Assembly (NCBI GenBank): GCA_013350335.1
Contig: CM023538.1
Location: 52,868,769 to 52,932,768, forward strand
Direction of reading: 5' to 3'
DNA: 64,000 nucleotides
Source of the DNA: Chimonanthus salicifolius
Lineage: Eukaryota; Streptophyta; Magnoliopsida; Laurales; Calycanthaceae
The translations under genes were made by a program, and so were the position numbers. Below are positions 22,587 through 33,350 of the stretch, piece after piece; positions within the stretch are counted from its first letter, which is position 1, and each line of letters begins with the position of its first letter. The notes beneath the pieces are model-generated. The model ran no database searches and was not told the DNA's origin. It was given only the letters and a program-made list of their open reading frames with translations.

Positions 22587-24331
22587 TGTTGTGCAAATTT
22601 TAAATTTATAACTCGCAAGCGCACGAACCATTGAAATAGTATAGCGATTAAGTGCGAGGTCGAACCCATCGGAACTTAGGAAAATATATCCATGAAAATA
22701 CACCATTGAATTACATATTTTAAGAACTTTAAGAAATATGGAGATAAATCATGAACGTGGAATTGTTAATCTAATCTATGAATTTTAATCTTAATTTAGA
22801 AACATTCTAGATTTAAACATAAAATCTAACAATTTAACTAATTTTAATTAAGATGGTGGAATTAATATAAAAATATAAACAATCTCAATCTAATTTAAAA
22901 TACAGAATTAAGATGCAATTAAATTATTTCCAACCTAATTCATCAATTTCACGAGTTTTTGGATTTATAAACAAAAATAAAATTTAAAACACATAAACTA
23001 CCTATGTACATATTTACAATGGAACTGGGTCAAAGAATTATGGAGGCTTTATGTTCCATATTTTAAAAATAATATCAAGGCCTAGAATATGGAGCTCATT
23101 TAAATTATTAATCATGCACTCAAATTCTTCATCTATTAAAATTCTGATTATAATAATTATAAAATCCATTATGTTAAGAAAATTCAATTCAAGCCTTAGT
23201 TTAGATAAAATTTCAACTTATAATTCCAAATCCAAATATTTCATCAACTCTTTAAAAAAGCCTTGAATCAAAAAAATAAGTTTTATCTATCCTAAATATT
23301 TCATCCACTCTCCTCGAATCTTTTCAAATAATTTCAATCATAAAATTATAAAAAGAATAAAAACAAAATCAAACTCTCATCATACATAAATTAAATAATT
23401 GGACGACCATGATTCTAAATAAATCCACCTCTCCTTTATTAATAAAATTTGAATTAAGAATTATAATAAAATGAAATTTTGGAATAAAGACATAAGAAAA
23501 ATACAATGGAAATCAAAATCCACCAACCTTAGAACCCAATATGGATTGAAGCTCCCACAGTTTTTCTCCTCCTCTTCTTCCTCTCCTCTCATTTTCTTCA
23601 ATGCCCAAGTTCAGTTTTCTCAATGGGAGAGGGCTAGTATTTATAGATGAAAGGAGGTGGAATGAATGAATTGGATTCAAAGATTTAAATAAAGCAAGGG
23701 ACACATGGAGGGCAGATTTGATTTGTGCTAAATATGGAATAACTTAAAAGAGGTAAGGAACTAAATTTGTATAAGGAAAGTGGGTGTAGAATCCCGTTTT
23801 TTACACATGCACCATCTTGCAGCTCAGTTTTGACCCTTTTAACTTCCGAATCAAGAAAAGTCGTAAACTACAAAGTTTTAGCCCTTGAAGTCTTCTTTCC
23901 AACGCAAAAAGAATAAATATAATCGGATATTGGAGTAAAAATTTATGACCAAAATACCAAACATGTATCAAATCTTCCTTATTTTTCTCCCTTCCTTATT
24001 TTCTTTTTCTTTTTCTTTCCTTAATCCACTTGCCAAATTCGAAAATCCTCTTATATTGACTTCTAAATTTCGAATTTCCTATTGAGATAATGAATATAGT
24101 ATTCATACATGTGGATTTCTTCATGAGCTTTTCTTAATGGGCTCAATAATTGGGCTTTAGGTCCAAAATAACTCATAATGGGCCCAGGCTTTATATTTAA
24201 GCATTTTTTTGTCATCCTCACTTTTAAACCTATAAAACACAAAATTATATTAATTAGATAAAATTAAATAAAATGAGATATTAACAATTATAAATTTAGG
24301 AATAAAATATATAATTATTTTGCACTCATCA
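22587..24331 (-). repeat. LARD LTR 3 (outer 5' LTR)
   Basis: 1745 bp, complete from TG to CA on the minus strand. Its outer edge carries the ATTTT target duplication at 24332-24336. Confidence 0.9.
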
Positions 24332-25426
24332 ATTTTTCAGTTGATTTTTTCGTTCCTTCGAACGATTCGACTGTTCAGTGAATCGTTCGAAGGATATTTC
24401 AGTTGATTTTTCCGTTCCTTCGAACGATTCACTGTCATAAGATCATTCAAATGAAATGTTGTAGCTACAGTAACATCAGTAAAAAAAAAAAATTAAACAG
24501 TAAAATATCTTTTAAAATTTTAAAGTTATTTTTTAAGCACTGTGTATTTCCAAAATTTTTAAAATTAAATATCCAGACTAATTACGATAATCTGATAAAA
24601 ATACTTTAAGACTTCAAGGTCTTTTGACACTCCTAAATATTTAAAACACAGTATTTTACAAATAATGGTATCCCTAGGGTGTGACGAAAACACATTTAGA
24701 AGTGTCAAAAGACCTTAAAGTATTAAAGTATTTTTATCAGGTTATCGTAATTAGTACGGATATTCAATTTGAGAAATTTTGGAAATACACAGTGCTTAAA
24801 AAATAACGTGCATAGTGTATTAAATAATAAAATCTCTTTTAAAACTTTAAAGTTATTTTTTAAACACTGTGTATTTCCAAAATTTCTCAAATTGAATATC
24901 CGAACTAATTACGATAACCTGATAAAAATACTTTAACACTTCAAGGTCTTTTGACACTTCTAAATGTGTTTTCGTCACAACCTAGGGATACCCTTATTTG
25001 TAAAATATGTGTTTTAAATATTTAGGAGTGTCAAAAGACCTTGAAGTATTAAAGTATTTTTATCATGTTATCGTAATTAGTCCGAATATTCAATTTGAAA
25101 ATACATAGTGCTTAAAAAATAACTTTAAAGTTTTAAATAAAATTTAAATTAAATATTACTGTAGCAATTCATTCTTCGAATGATTTATTTGAAATCTGGC
25201 TGATCGTTCGAAGGACCCTTCGAACGATTTAAAATCAAGAGATCCTTCGAAGGATCCTTCGAAGGATCTCAAAAATAAGATTTTAAGGTATCCTTCGAAG
25301 GATCTCGAAAATGGTCTACATAATCCTTCGAACGATTTTTAGCGGAAGGGCAAAACGGTAATTTTTCCTCAAAATCCAAAAACTGGTGTCTGGTGACAAA
25401 TTTCCCTGGTGTCTAAATGGGCGCCC
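24332..25426. repeat. Right arm of the TIR transposon with alternating inverted repeats
   Basis: One unit of roughly 160 bp (words AAAGTTATTTTTTAA, CACTGTGTATTTCCAAAA, ATTACGATAA, AAGGTCTTTTGACAC) appears four times in alternating orientation: about 24505-24665 plus, 24665-24830 minus, 24835-25000 plus, 25000-25135 minus. The outer parts (24340-24440, 25180-25340) hold repeated CCTTCGAACGATT and ATCCTTCGAAGGAT motifs. Such DNA should form long hairpins. No ORF of note. Confidence 0.75.
25239..25270. repeat. Perfect 32-bp palindrome
   Basis: From GAGATCCTTCGAAGG to GGATCTC, its own reverse complement, made of two ATCCTTCGAAGGAT units sharing GGATCC in the middle. It lies in the subterminal part of the TIR element. 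Confidence 0.9.
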
Positions 25427-25451
25427 ATATTTAGAGTTCTAATATTAATAG

Positions 25452-25454
<3 letters not shown>

Positions 25455-25542
<88 letters not shown>

Positions 25543-25547
25543 TGTAT
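25455..25547. repeat. (TA)n and (TATG)n microsatellite
   Basis: About 58 bp of TA repeats then about 30 bp of TATG repeats. It forms the junction between the flank of the TIR element and the second copy of the hAT-like element. Confidence 0.9.
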
Positions 25548-25801
25548 CGACCGATATTTCAAATATCGGCCAATATCTAGGCCGATATTTGTCCGATATG
25601 GGCAAATATTAGCCGGGCCCATAACCGATATTCTTATTATTATTATTTTTTTTTAAAAGAAATCGGCCGAGATCTCGACCGTATCGGCTGATTTCTTTTT
25701 TCTCTGGCTGATATATGCGTATCGGCCAAGATATCTCGGTCGTCGAAAACCTGAGATATCTTGACCAATATATAGAGTATCGACCGAGATTTATACCCCT
25801 G
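25548..25801. mobile_element. Second, partial copy of the CGGCCGATA hAT-like element
   Basis: From CGACCGATATTTC to ATACCCCTG it matches 15690-15948. The left end, with the first CAGGGG terminus, is replaced by the microsatellite. It continues into the same downstream flank (ATGACAACCAATTGTTGG) as copy 1, so it is a segmental copy and not a separate insertion. Confidence 0.75.
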
Positions 25802-26039
25802 ATGACAACCAATTGTTGGAATATATTTAGAGTTCTAATATTAATAGAATTATTGTGTGATTAGGAGCCTAAGTTGGGCTTATCTCTAATTAAGAGATGT
25901 ATTTGATTTATAATTAGTTAAGAGTTATAGTTTGAGTGTGATAGTCCTAAGATCGGCTAGAGGCTATAAATACATGATTCAATACAATAGATAGTTTCTA
26001 CACCAATATCATGCCATTTATCCTTTTCTTAACAGGAAA

Positions 26040-26650
26040 ATGCATTGGGTGCTAGGGGTGCAACTTGGGTTGGGTTTCCTCCAAACCTGCATGGATCTTA
26101 CTTGGAAATAGCTTGGGTAGGATTTAGAAATCTTGGGTCTGAACATGGGTCGACTCTAAATTTTAAATACCTATGAAAATTTGTGATGGGTTTGGGTCAA
26201 TGCAACCAAAACTTGAGAAGTGAGACCTCGACTTGATATTTTTTACACATGTATATCCTTTTTAAACAAAACAAAAACCCTGGATTCATCTCTATGTTCC
26301 TTCTCACTCTTTCTATTGTTCTCGCCGTCTCGTCTTCATGAAATTGAGATTTAGGTTTCAAAGTTTTCTCTTCTTATCTCTCATCTTCAGTGTTAGAGAT
26401 TTTGTTTTCTCCTCTTATCTTTCATTTTCTTTCTGTCACTCACATTTTCAAGCACAGTAAAATCTGAGTTTCTCCTCATCTCTCTAGTCTTCTTTCTGCC
26501 GCTTTCGTCTTCTCAAGCACTAACAGAGATCAACATAGGTTTTCTCCTCTTCTCTTTCATCTTCTTTCCGCCACTTATATTTTCAAGACTCGGACAGAAA
26601 TCATTTTGGTTCTCGTCTTCTCAAACAATAGCTCTCGGCTTCTTGAACAA
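26040..26650. repeat. GGGTTGGG-type repeat and CT-rich degenerate tandem repeat
   Basis: 26040-26230 has TTGGGTTGGGTTT and related words. 26290-26640 repeats, about every 75-80 bp, a block with TTTTCTCCTC-TCTTTCATCTTCTTTC and TTTTCAAGCAC. No gene; the ORF at 26643 has no recognised domain. Confidence 0.45.
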
Positions 26651-27470
26651 AACCCCCAAGGCATTTTCATTATCGGAATTATCTCATCTTCTCCCACAAC
26701 CAATGGCAAGATGCTTGTGCTCTCTCACTCACTCTCTTCATAAAGGATTTAAAGAAGTGGTCAGTTTCCATATTTCTTGCATATTTTTCATGAGTTGGGT
26801 TGGGTTAGTTCTTAAAAGCTTCGGATTGGATAAGGCATAGGTTTGAAAAAGTTAGGTTCGGATTGGAGTCAGTGATACTAGACCCTAGCAATGTAATAAC
26901 CGAATTTTTATTAAATTCCAAATTGATTTTTAATTTAATTCAATTCAAAGGTTTTGTTTTATTCAATAAAATATAAAATTTAATTAGACATAAATTAGTT
27001 TAAAGATTTTTCAAATATACTCGACACTAGATTTTTATGATTAAATTACTCAGATATCTCCCCTTTATAATTAACTCAGATGTCCTTATTTACAAATAAA
27101 TAACTTTGATCACGATCTATTATGGCCATACAAAGTGAACATGATGTATGTGGGTTTTATAGGATACTTCATTAGTGTAAATTGGATTTTCTCCTTCTAG
27201 TTGTTTCTTTTAGGGGTTAAAATTTATGATGAGAAAGTTCTATTCAAGGAATGGTAGAATTCAAGTGGTTAAAGTAGGAGAAATTGATGACATGATGTGA
27301 TACTAAGGGTGGAATAAAAAATTAATCTGTAGAAGGACCAATTTATAAAATGCAAATTTTGAGGGGCTAACTTACAATTCTTTACATATCTTAGGAGGCT
27401 ATATAGAATTTTTTGAACTTCAATGGGTTTTCCAAAATCCTTTTTATTGGTTGGGTGGGTAGAGGCATGG
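26651..27470. other. Gene-free AT-rich sequence
   Basis: No coding region, repeat structure or RNA gene recognised. Confidence 0.4.
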
Positions 27471-27539
27471 CCATGGTGTGGCGCCCAGTCCCAGATCGCC
27501 CAGGAAGGGGATGTGGGAAGGGGATACTTGAGGGGAAAG

Positions 27540-27733
27540 TGTTAAATTGCATAGAGGTTTTGATCTTTCTCTCTATTGTGAGAGATGAAAAATGTATTCT
27601 CATGGTATTACTAGACCATTTAGAAGAGAAAAGATTGAAAGAATATACAATTGGGGAAAATGATAGGAAACAAAATAAATTCCTTCAAATTAGGATTCCT
27701 AATTTGAAGGAGGTCAACTTTAATATTTTAATA
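27540..27733 (-). repeat. Copia 3' LTR
   Basis: 194 bp, ends TA..CA on the minus strand; preceded by the purine tract and followed by the GAAAG target duplication. Confidence 0.9.
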
Positions 27734-27800
27734 CTCCCCCTCAAGGTGGAGCGTGTATGTGAATAACACCCATCTTGCCAATTAAATTATGAAACAAATC

Positions 27801-30800
27801 TCATCCCAACAGTTTCGTGAAGGCATCAACAAGTTGATGAGAAGAAGGGATATGACGAGGAACAAGTAGTCCAGATTGTAATTTTTTCCTAACGAAATGA
27901 CAATCAAGCTCGATATGTTTGGTTCTTTCGTGAAAAACTTGGTTGTTGGCAATGTGCAAGGCTACTTGATTGTCACAGAATAAAGTGATAGGCGAAGAAT
28001 GAGGAATGCCAAGATTGCTAAGTAAGTACTTCAACCATTGAAGTTCACATGTTAGAGTGGCCATGGCACGATATTCAGCCTCAGCGGATGAACGAGAATC
28101 TGTAGTCTGTTTTTTAGTCTTCTAAGAAAGAAGGTTGGAGCCCAAGAATGTACAATAGCCAAAGGTTGACCGTCGAGTGGTTGGACAACCAGCCCAATCC
28201 GAATCATAGTATCCTTGGAGGAGAAAAGTGCTTGATGAAGGGAGGAATATGTCTTTATTAACTGATACTTTCAACTAGCGTATGACACAATGTGCAGCAT
28301 CCAAATGAGCACTACGAGGGGAGTGCATAAATTGACTGAGAATATGGACTGCACAATTAAGATCTGGTCTGGTGACAGTAAGATAAATGAGACGACCCAC
28401 AAGGAGACGATGTGTGGTAGGGTTGGGAATAAGGTCCCATCATCAAGTGATAATTTCAGGTGTTGGTCCATTGGAAAATCTGAAATACGGCCACCAATGA
28501 GTCCAGTGTCTTTGAGAATATCCAGGATATATTTCCGTTGAGAAAGGAAAAGACCTTTCTTAGATCGGGCAACCTCAATGCCCAAAAAATATTTTTAGTC
28601 TCCCCAAGTCTTTGATGTAAAAATTTTCTTTAAGAAACCGTTTGAAGCGTCGAATGGCCAAAACATCATTACCGATCAAAATGATATCATCCACATAAAC
28701 TAGAACAAATGTGGAGGAGCTGCCTTGATGATGAGTAAACAAAGAATAATCATACTTGGACTGTGAAAAACTAGCTTGAAGGAGGGTAGACGAAAATTTT
28801 GCAAACCACTGTCGAGAGGCTTCTTTTAACCCATAAAGAGATTTGTTTAAGTGACAAACCCATTGCTCCCCCTGTCACGAGAACCCAGTTGGAATCATCA
28901 TATAGACTTCCTCGTCAAGATCACCTTGTAAAAAGGCATTGTTGACGTCAAGTTGATGAAGAGACAAATTCTTAACTGAAGCATTAGAAAGTAGTGCACG
29001 AACAGTGACTAGCTTAGCGACAAGAGCAAAAGTGTCATGATAGTCCAGTTCTTCAATCTGAGTGTAGCATTTGGCCACCAAGCGAGCTTTGTAACGTTCA
29101 ATGGAGCCATCAAATTTATACTTGATCTTATAGATCCACTTGCATCCAATAGGCTTCTTATTGGCGGGCAAAGAGGTGAGGCTCTAGGTGTTATTTTTCT
29201 CCAAGGCAACAATTTCAGATTCCATGGCCTCCTTCCAATGTGGGGATTGAATTGCTTAGGTGAAGCTACGAGGCTCATCTGAGGAACAAATAGAAGAAAG
29301 AGAATTGCTATGGGCAGTAAAGAGGTTAGAGGATGAGATGTAATGATGAATGGGGTAAGGTGTACCTATCAATGTGGAAGGAGATGGAGAAGGTCGAGGC
29401 TCATGAGAGGCTGTGGAGCACTCATAATCAGCCAGATGTGGCGATGATCGACGGGTGCGGCGAGGACGATCAACAGCTGTTGAAGTAGGAGGCATAACAG
29501 GGGGAGACTGTCCCAAAGGCAGGGGAGAAATGGTGGAGTCAGAGGGAATGACCGAAGGAAAAACCAAAAGAGGGTCATCAGGGATGGGTAAGGGGGTGAC
29601 AGGCAAGGAGGCGGATGTATCAGGCAAATCACGATATGGAAAAATACCTTCATAGAATATGACGTCACGAGAAGTGTAGATAAGTTTGGAGGTTAAATAA
29701 AAAATGCGGTAACCCTTTTGAGCATAGGGGTAGCCGACAAAGACACCTGGTTTAGCTCGTTGGTCAAACTTATGATTGGGGGATTGGTTGTGACCAAAAC
29801 AGAGATTGTCAAAGATTCGTAAAGAGGAGTAATGGGGTTTGGAGTTGAAGAGGACCTCATGAGGTGATTTGCCGGATAAAAGAGGAGTGAGCATTTTGTT
29901 GATGAGGTAGGCGGCAGTGAGGGTACATTCACCCCAAAATGTGAGAGGTAAAGAGGATTAAAAACGAAGGGCACGTGCAACTTCTAGAAGATGACGGTGC
30001 TTACGTTCAACGACATCATTTTGTTAGAGAGTGTAAACACAACTACGTTGGTGAATAATCCCATGAGAGGAAAATAAGCGCTGCATGGCAGTGGAGAGAA
30101 ACTCAATACTGTTATCCGAACGAATTTGTTGAATGACGGGAAAGAGGTCCGCACCAGTGCTTGATGTAACAGCATGAATGTGGGAATGAAATTGTGTTTG
30201 TATCATGGTAAAAAAAGATGCTAAAAGTGAATGCGTGTCAGATTTAACATGCATAAGAAAAAGCCACGTGCAGCGAGTAAAATCATCCACAATAGATAGA
30301 AAATAAGTAGAACCATTTAAAGAAGGTTGAGAGAAAGGTCCCCAAATATCACAGTGAAGTAAAGCAAATGGACGTTTAGTAGTAATAGAACTAGAAGGAA
30401 AAGGCAATCGTTTATGTTTTGCCTGAGGACAAACATCACAATATTTATTTGGAGAACATAAAATGAAAGGAAAATCCTTAGCTAAAAGACGTAAGCTGTC
30501 TTTATTCAAATGGCCAAGCCTGAAATGCCATAGATCAAGGGAAGGTGGTGTGACGACCGCAAGTGCCGATGCTGCATGAAAGTAATAAAGGTCGTCATGA
30601 GCATTACTCTGTTCAATCGTCTTCCTTGTTGACTGGTCCTGAAAAAGGCAGTGAGAGGAAGAGAATGTTACTGAACAAGATTTGGAAGCAGTTAATTGAG
30701 TGACAAACAAAAGGTTAAATTTGAAAGAGGGAATAAATAACACGTGCTCAAGCATAATAATGGATGAAAGGTGGACGATACCAACATGAGTGACATGTGT

Positions 30801-31994
30801 AGTGGAACCATCGGGAATGTGCACAGTAAGGGGATTATGGTATGGTGTGTATGAAGAAAATAAAGAGAAGGAAGAACACATATGATTGCTGGCACTAGTG
30901 ACAATAATCCAAACAGAATGAGAAGGGACCAAGAGGGCAATACCTGCCAGATGAGCACAAGAGATATTGCTACTACCTGAAGAAATCAAAGCCAATAACT
31001 GAGTGTACTGCTCTTGTGTGAGAGCTGGCGGAGGCATAGTGGAGGATTCGCCAGGGTGAGCAATCGGCTGCGTAACGAAGGCGTGATCACGCGATGGAGG
31101 CACGGACGAATCAGACTTGCATGGAGGGTACCCAACGAGTTTGTAACATCGGTCGCGAGAATGACCATCTCGCCCACAGTGAGTACAGTGGAAAAGAGGT
31201 TTGCGGTTGGAAGATGGACTTCGCTAAGAAGAGCTCCCTCGAGGAGGTTGTTTGGCAATAAGAACCGCGGCATCAGGAGCATGAGGAGAGGATGAATGGA
31301 TCTCTTGTTGCTTGTCTTCCTGTCGAATTAAAGAATAAATCTTGGTGACGTTGCGAAATTGATCCATGAATAGAATTTGACTACGGATGGTGGCAAAACG
31401 GTCATGGAGACCCTGTAAGAATTCCATAGCATGAGTTCGCTCCAGATGGTCATTGATGGCTCTGCCATTGTCACGAGTACAAAGAGGTAGTGCAAGAATG
31501 GAATTGAGCTCATTCCACATGGTCTTGAGGCGAGTGTAATAAGCGGAGACGGATAGGTCATCTTGTCTGAAGTGAGTGATAGACTGTGTCAACTGATATA
31601 ACAGTGGAGTATTCGTCTATGAGAAACGTTCAGATAGATCAACCCAAACATCACGGGCGGTGGTTGCATACAAAACACTACTTCAAATAACTGAAGAAAT
31701 TGAGTTGAGAAGCCAAGAAATAACCATATCATTAAAGCGTTCCCAATAGCCGAGATCAGGCTGTGTATCCGGTTTGACAAAAGATCCATCCACAAAACCA
31801 AATTTATTCTTTGCGCGTAAAGCAATCGTGACTGCACGTAGCCAGGTACTATAATTATTACCGCTTAAGGGAGGTGAAACAAGAATCATGGAGGGGCTGT
31901 CGGAATGATGAAATGTTAAGAAGTCGGCAGTTGGCACAGGAGGGGCAGTAGAACCACTACTAGAGCCAAGTCCGGGCGTGGCTTTCGGAACCAT
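27801..31994 (-). pseudogene. Degraded copia gag-pol
   Basis: Gag appears to start at 31994 (MVPKATPG) and includes SGNNYSTWLRAV and a CX2CX4HX4C zinc knuckle (CTHCGRDGHSRDRC, about 31160). The protease site, expected as DSGA, reads VTSAS near 30900, so its Asp is lost. Integrase shows the HH-CC finger (LWHFRLGHLN, CDVCPQAK) and HCDIWGPF/DDFTR. Reverse transcriptase has [28 protein letters not shown] and YVDDIILIG (about 28705-28675). RNase H has [12 protein letters not shown] and [14 protein letters not shown]. One frame carries most of it, broken by stops near 31683, 31618, 31224 and 30024 and by frameshifts between about 28620 and 28585 and again before 28064. It cannot be expressed as a whole. 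Confidence 0.9.
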
Positions 31995-32868
31995 CAAAAC
32001 CAAAAATAAAAGAGAGAACCACAAAAAATGGTGAAGTCGATGTCTGCCGTGTCCAACCAGTGCTGAAAAAAATGCGTGTGATCTTGTCGGAGGAAAAATA
32101 GCAAACTTGGAGAGATGGCGAGGGTGCTCGCGTGGAAGATGATACACTGCAGTGACCGCAAAAGAAACTGGGCCGGCAGCAAAATAGGGTGCTCAAAAAT
32201 CCCGCAAGCCTTCGGAGCAAATCCAGCAACGAAGACAGAGGCGTCCCCAAAACACGTTGATCTGATGGATGGAGAGTTGAATGGCAGAATGGGCTGTCGG
32301 AGAATCTCAGATGAGCAGAAACTGGGAGGTCGGCAAGCAAAAAAAAATAGGGCAAGAATACTGTCGGATCTGCAACAGGTTGCACCGATTCGGTGATGGC
32401 CTGCAATCGACAACCCACAGTTAGATCAGAAGGATCACATGGAAGGAAACAACTTCGGAGAAGAGCGTATAACGGCGGCGACGGTGGGCGAGTCTCTGAT
32501 AGACAGACGAAATGGCAAAGGGTGCTTGACGTCGGGGCGGAGTGGCAGACGGTGATGTGGCTGCAAGTAGAAATCCGATAGAGAGATCGTCAGATCGAGA
32601 GGACGGCGAACAACAGTGGTGTCTTTCGGCACAAAGAGAGTAGGGCGGAGACCGTAGAGGCAGTACACGAAGGAGGGCAGGAACAAGAACGGTGGCTGGG
32701 CAGGGGCAGAAGTCAGAGAAGCAGAGAAAAGGGCCGGCAGCAATGGCAACCCATAGTACTCTGTCTGTAGCTGAAAAACCGAAGAAAAAAAACAGCACCC
32801 AAAAAAAAGTTTGGAAGGTAAATCCTGTTTGACAAAAGGGAAAAAAATTTTAACCTAGTGTGATACCA
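31995..32868 (-). other. Copia untranslated leader
   Basis: 874 bp between the 5' LTR and gag, GC-richer than its surroundings, with overlapping spurious ORFs. Begins with the primer-binding site TGGTATCA at 32868-32861. Confidence 0.65.
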
Positions 32869-33060
32869 TGTTAAATTGCACAGAGGTTTTTATCTCTCTC
32901 TGTTGTGAGAGATGAAAAATGTATTCTAATTGTATTAATAGACCATTTACAAGAGAAAAGATGGAAAGAATATACAATTGGGGAAAATGAAAGGAAACAA
33001 AATAAATTCCTTCAAATTCGGATTCCTAATTTGAAGGAGGTCAACTTTAATATTCTAATA
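32869..33060 (-). repeat. Copia 5' LTR
   Basis: 192 bp counterpart of 27540-27733; its outer edge TATTAG abuts the GAAAG duplication at 33061-33065. Confidence 0.9.
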
Positions 33061-33208
33061 GAAAGTCCCTCTCTCACATGAGGCTTTTTGGGCCTGGTCA
33101 GGATCCAGAGCAAATTTGTGTGAGTCTGTAAGATCCAAAGTGAACAATACTATGTGGAAGAGTCAAGTCATCACAATGGTAACAGAGAACGGTTCAACTT
33201 TTTTCAAT

Positions 33209-33350
33209 TGTGACGTCCAATCCCACATCACCCTGGGCGATGTGGGAAGGATTTATTTGAGGGGAGAGCCCCCTCTCTCGCATGAGGTTTTTTGCTCCTA
33301 GTCAGAAGTTCAAAGCGGACAATATTGTATGGAGGAGTCAGATCGTCACA
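33209..33350. mobile_element. Second copy of the short TG..CA repeat
   Basis: 142 bp from TGTGACGTCCAATCC to CAGATCGTCACA, aligning with the interrupted copy at 27477-33175. Ends are inverted TGTGACG/CGTCACA. No convincing target duplication. Confidence 0.6.

Larger units (their letters stand above)
16135..24331 (-). mobile_element. Coding-less LTR retrotransposon (LARD type) with three LTRs
   Basis: Read on the minus strand, LTRs run from TGATGAGTGC to GCACAACA. They lie at 16135-17873, 20836-22525 (truncated) and 22587-24331. The whole is bounded by ATTTT at 16130-16134 and 24332-24336, a 5-bp target duplication. Primer-binding sites TGGCGCCGTTGCCGGGGAA (tRNA-Asp type) adjoin the second and third LTRs, and a purine tract adjoins the first. 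The internal region of about 2.96 kb has no gag or pol. These are hallmarks of a large non-autonomous gypsy-lineage derivative. The LTRs are nearly identical, implying a recent insertion. Confidence 0.9.
15978..25426. mobile_element. Non-autonomous TIR transposon, split by an LTR element
   Basis: Perfect 19-bp terminal inverted repeats GGGCGCCCATTTAGACACC at both ends, extending imperfectly for about 85 bp (CACCAGTTTTT, TTTTGAGG, AAAATTACC, TTTTGCCCT). The target duplication is ATATTTAG (15970-15977 and 25427-25434), and a related flank at 25823-25830 carries the single unfilled ATATTTAG. Its own sequence is only about 157 bp on the left and 1095 bp on the right; the rest is the LTR element at 16135-24331. 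Subterminal regions carry many CCTTCGAACGATT-type motifs. Eight-base duplication favours hAT; long TIRs with internal inverted repeats would also fit a MULE or foldback element. No transposase is seen. Confidence 0.85.
27540..33060 (-). mobile_element. Complete but inactive Ty1/copia retrotransposon
   Basis: 5521 bp with LTRs of 194 and 192 bp and a 5-bp target duplication GAAAG (27535-27539, 33061-33065). In its own orientation each LTR runs TATTA..TTTAACA, so the ends are TA..CA and not TG..CA. A Met-tRNA-like primer site TGGTATCA follows the 5' LTR (at 32868-32861) and a purine tract GGGGGAG precedes the 3' LTR (27734-27740). Order of domains is gag, protease, integrase, reverse transcriptase, RNase H, which is the copia order. 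LTRs differ at about a dozen places by eye, so this is not a recent insert. Confidence 0.92.
27477..33175. mobile_element. Short TG..CA repeat, interrupted by a copia element
   Basis: Left part 27477-27539 (TGTGGCGCCC, GATGTGGGAAGG, TTGAGGGGAAAG), right part 33061-33175 (GAAAGTCCCTCTCTCACATG to AGTCATCACA). Removing the copia element gives about 170 bp ending in CATCACA, with ATGG on both sides (27473-27476 and 33176-33179). A better-preserved relative is at 33209-33350. The class is uncertain: a solo LTR of a small element, or a MITE with TGTGACG/CGTCACA ends. Confidence 0.6.

Noticed and set aside
15978..25426. Autonomous transposon with a transposase
   Set aside because: After removing the LTR element only about 1.25 kb is left and no transposase motif is visible.
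25369..25622. ORFs with poly(Tyr-Ile) or poly(Thr-Tyr-Ile-His) runs
   Set aside because: Translations of the TA and TATG microsatellite.
31960..32798. Several 90-150-codon ORFs on both strands
   Set aside because: They overlap each other in the GC-rich copia leader and match no protein domain.
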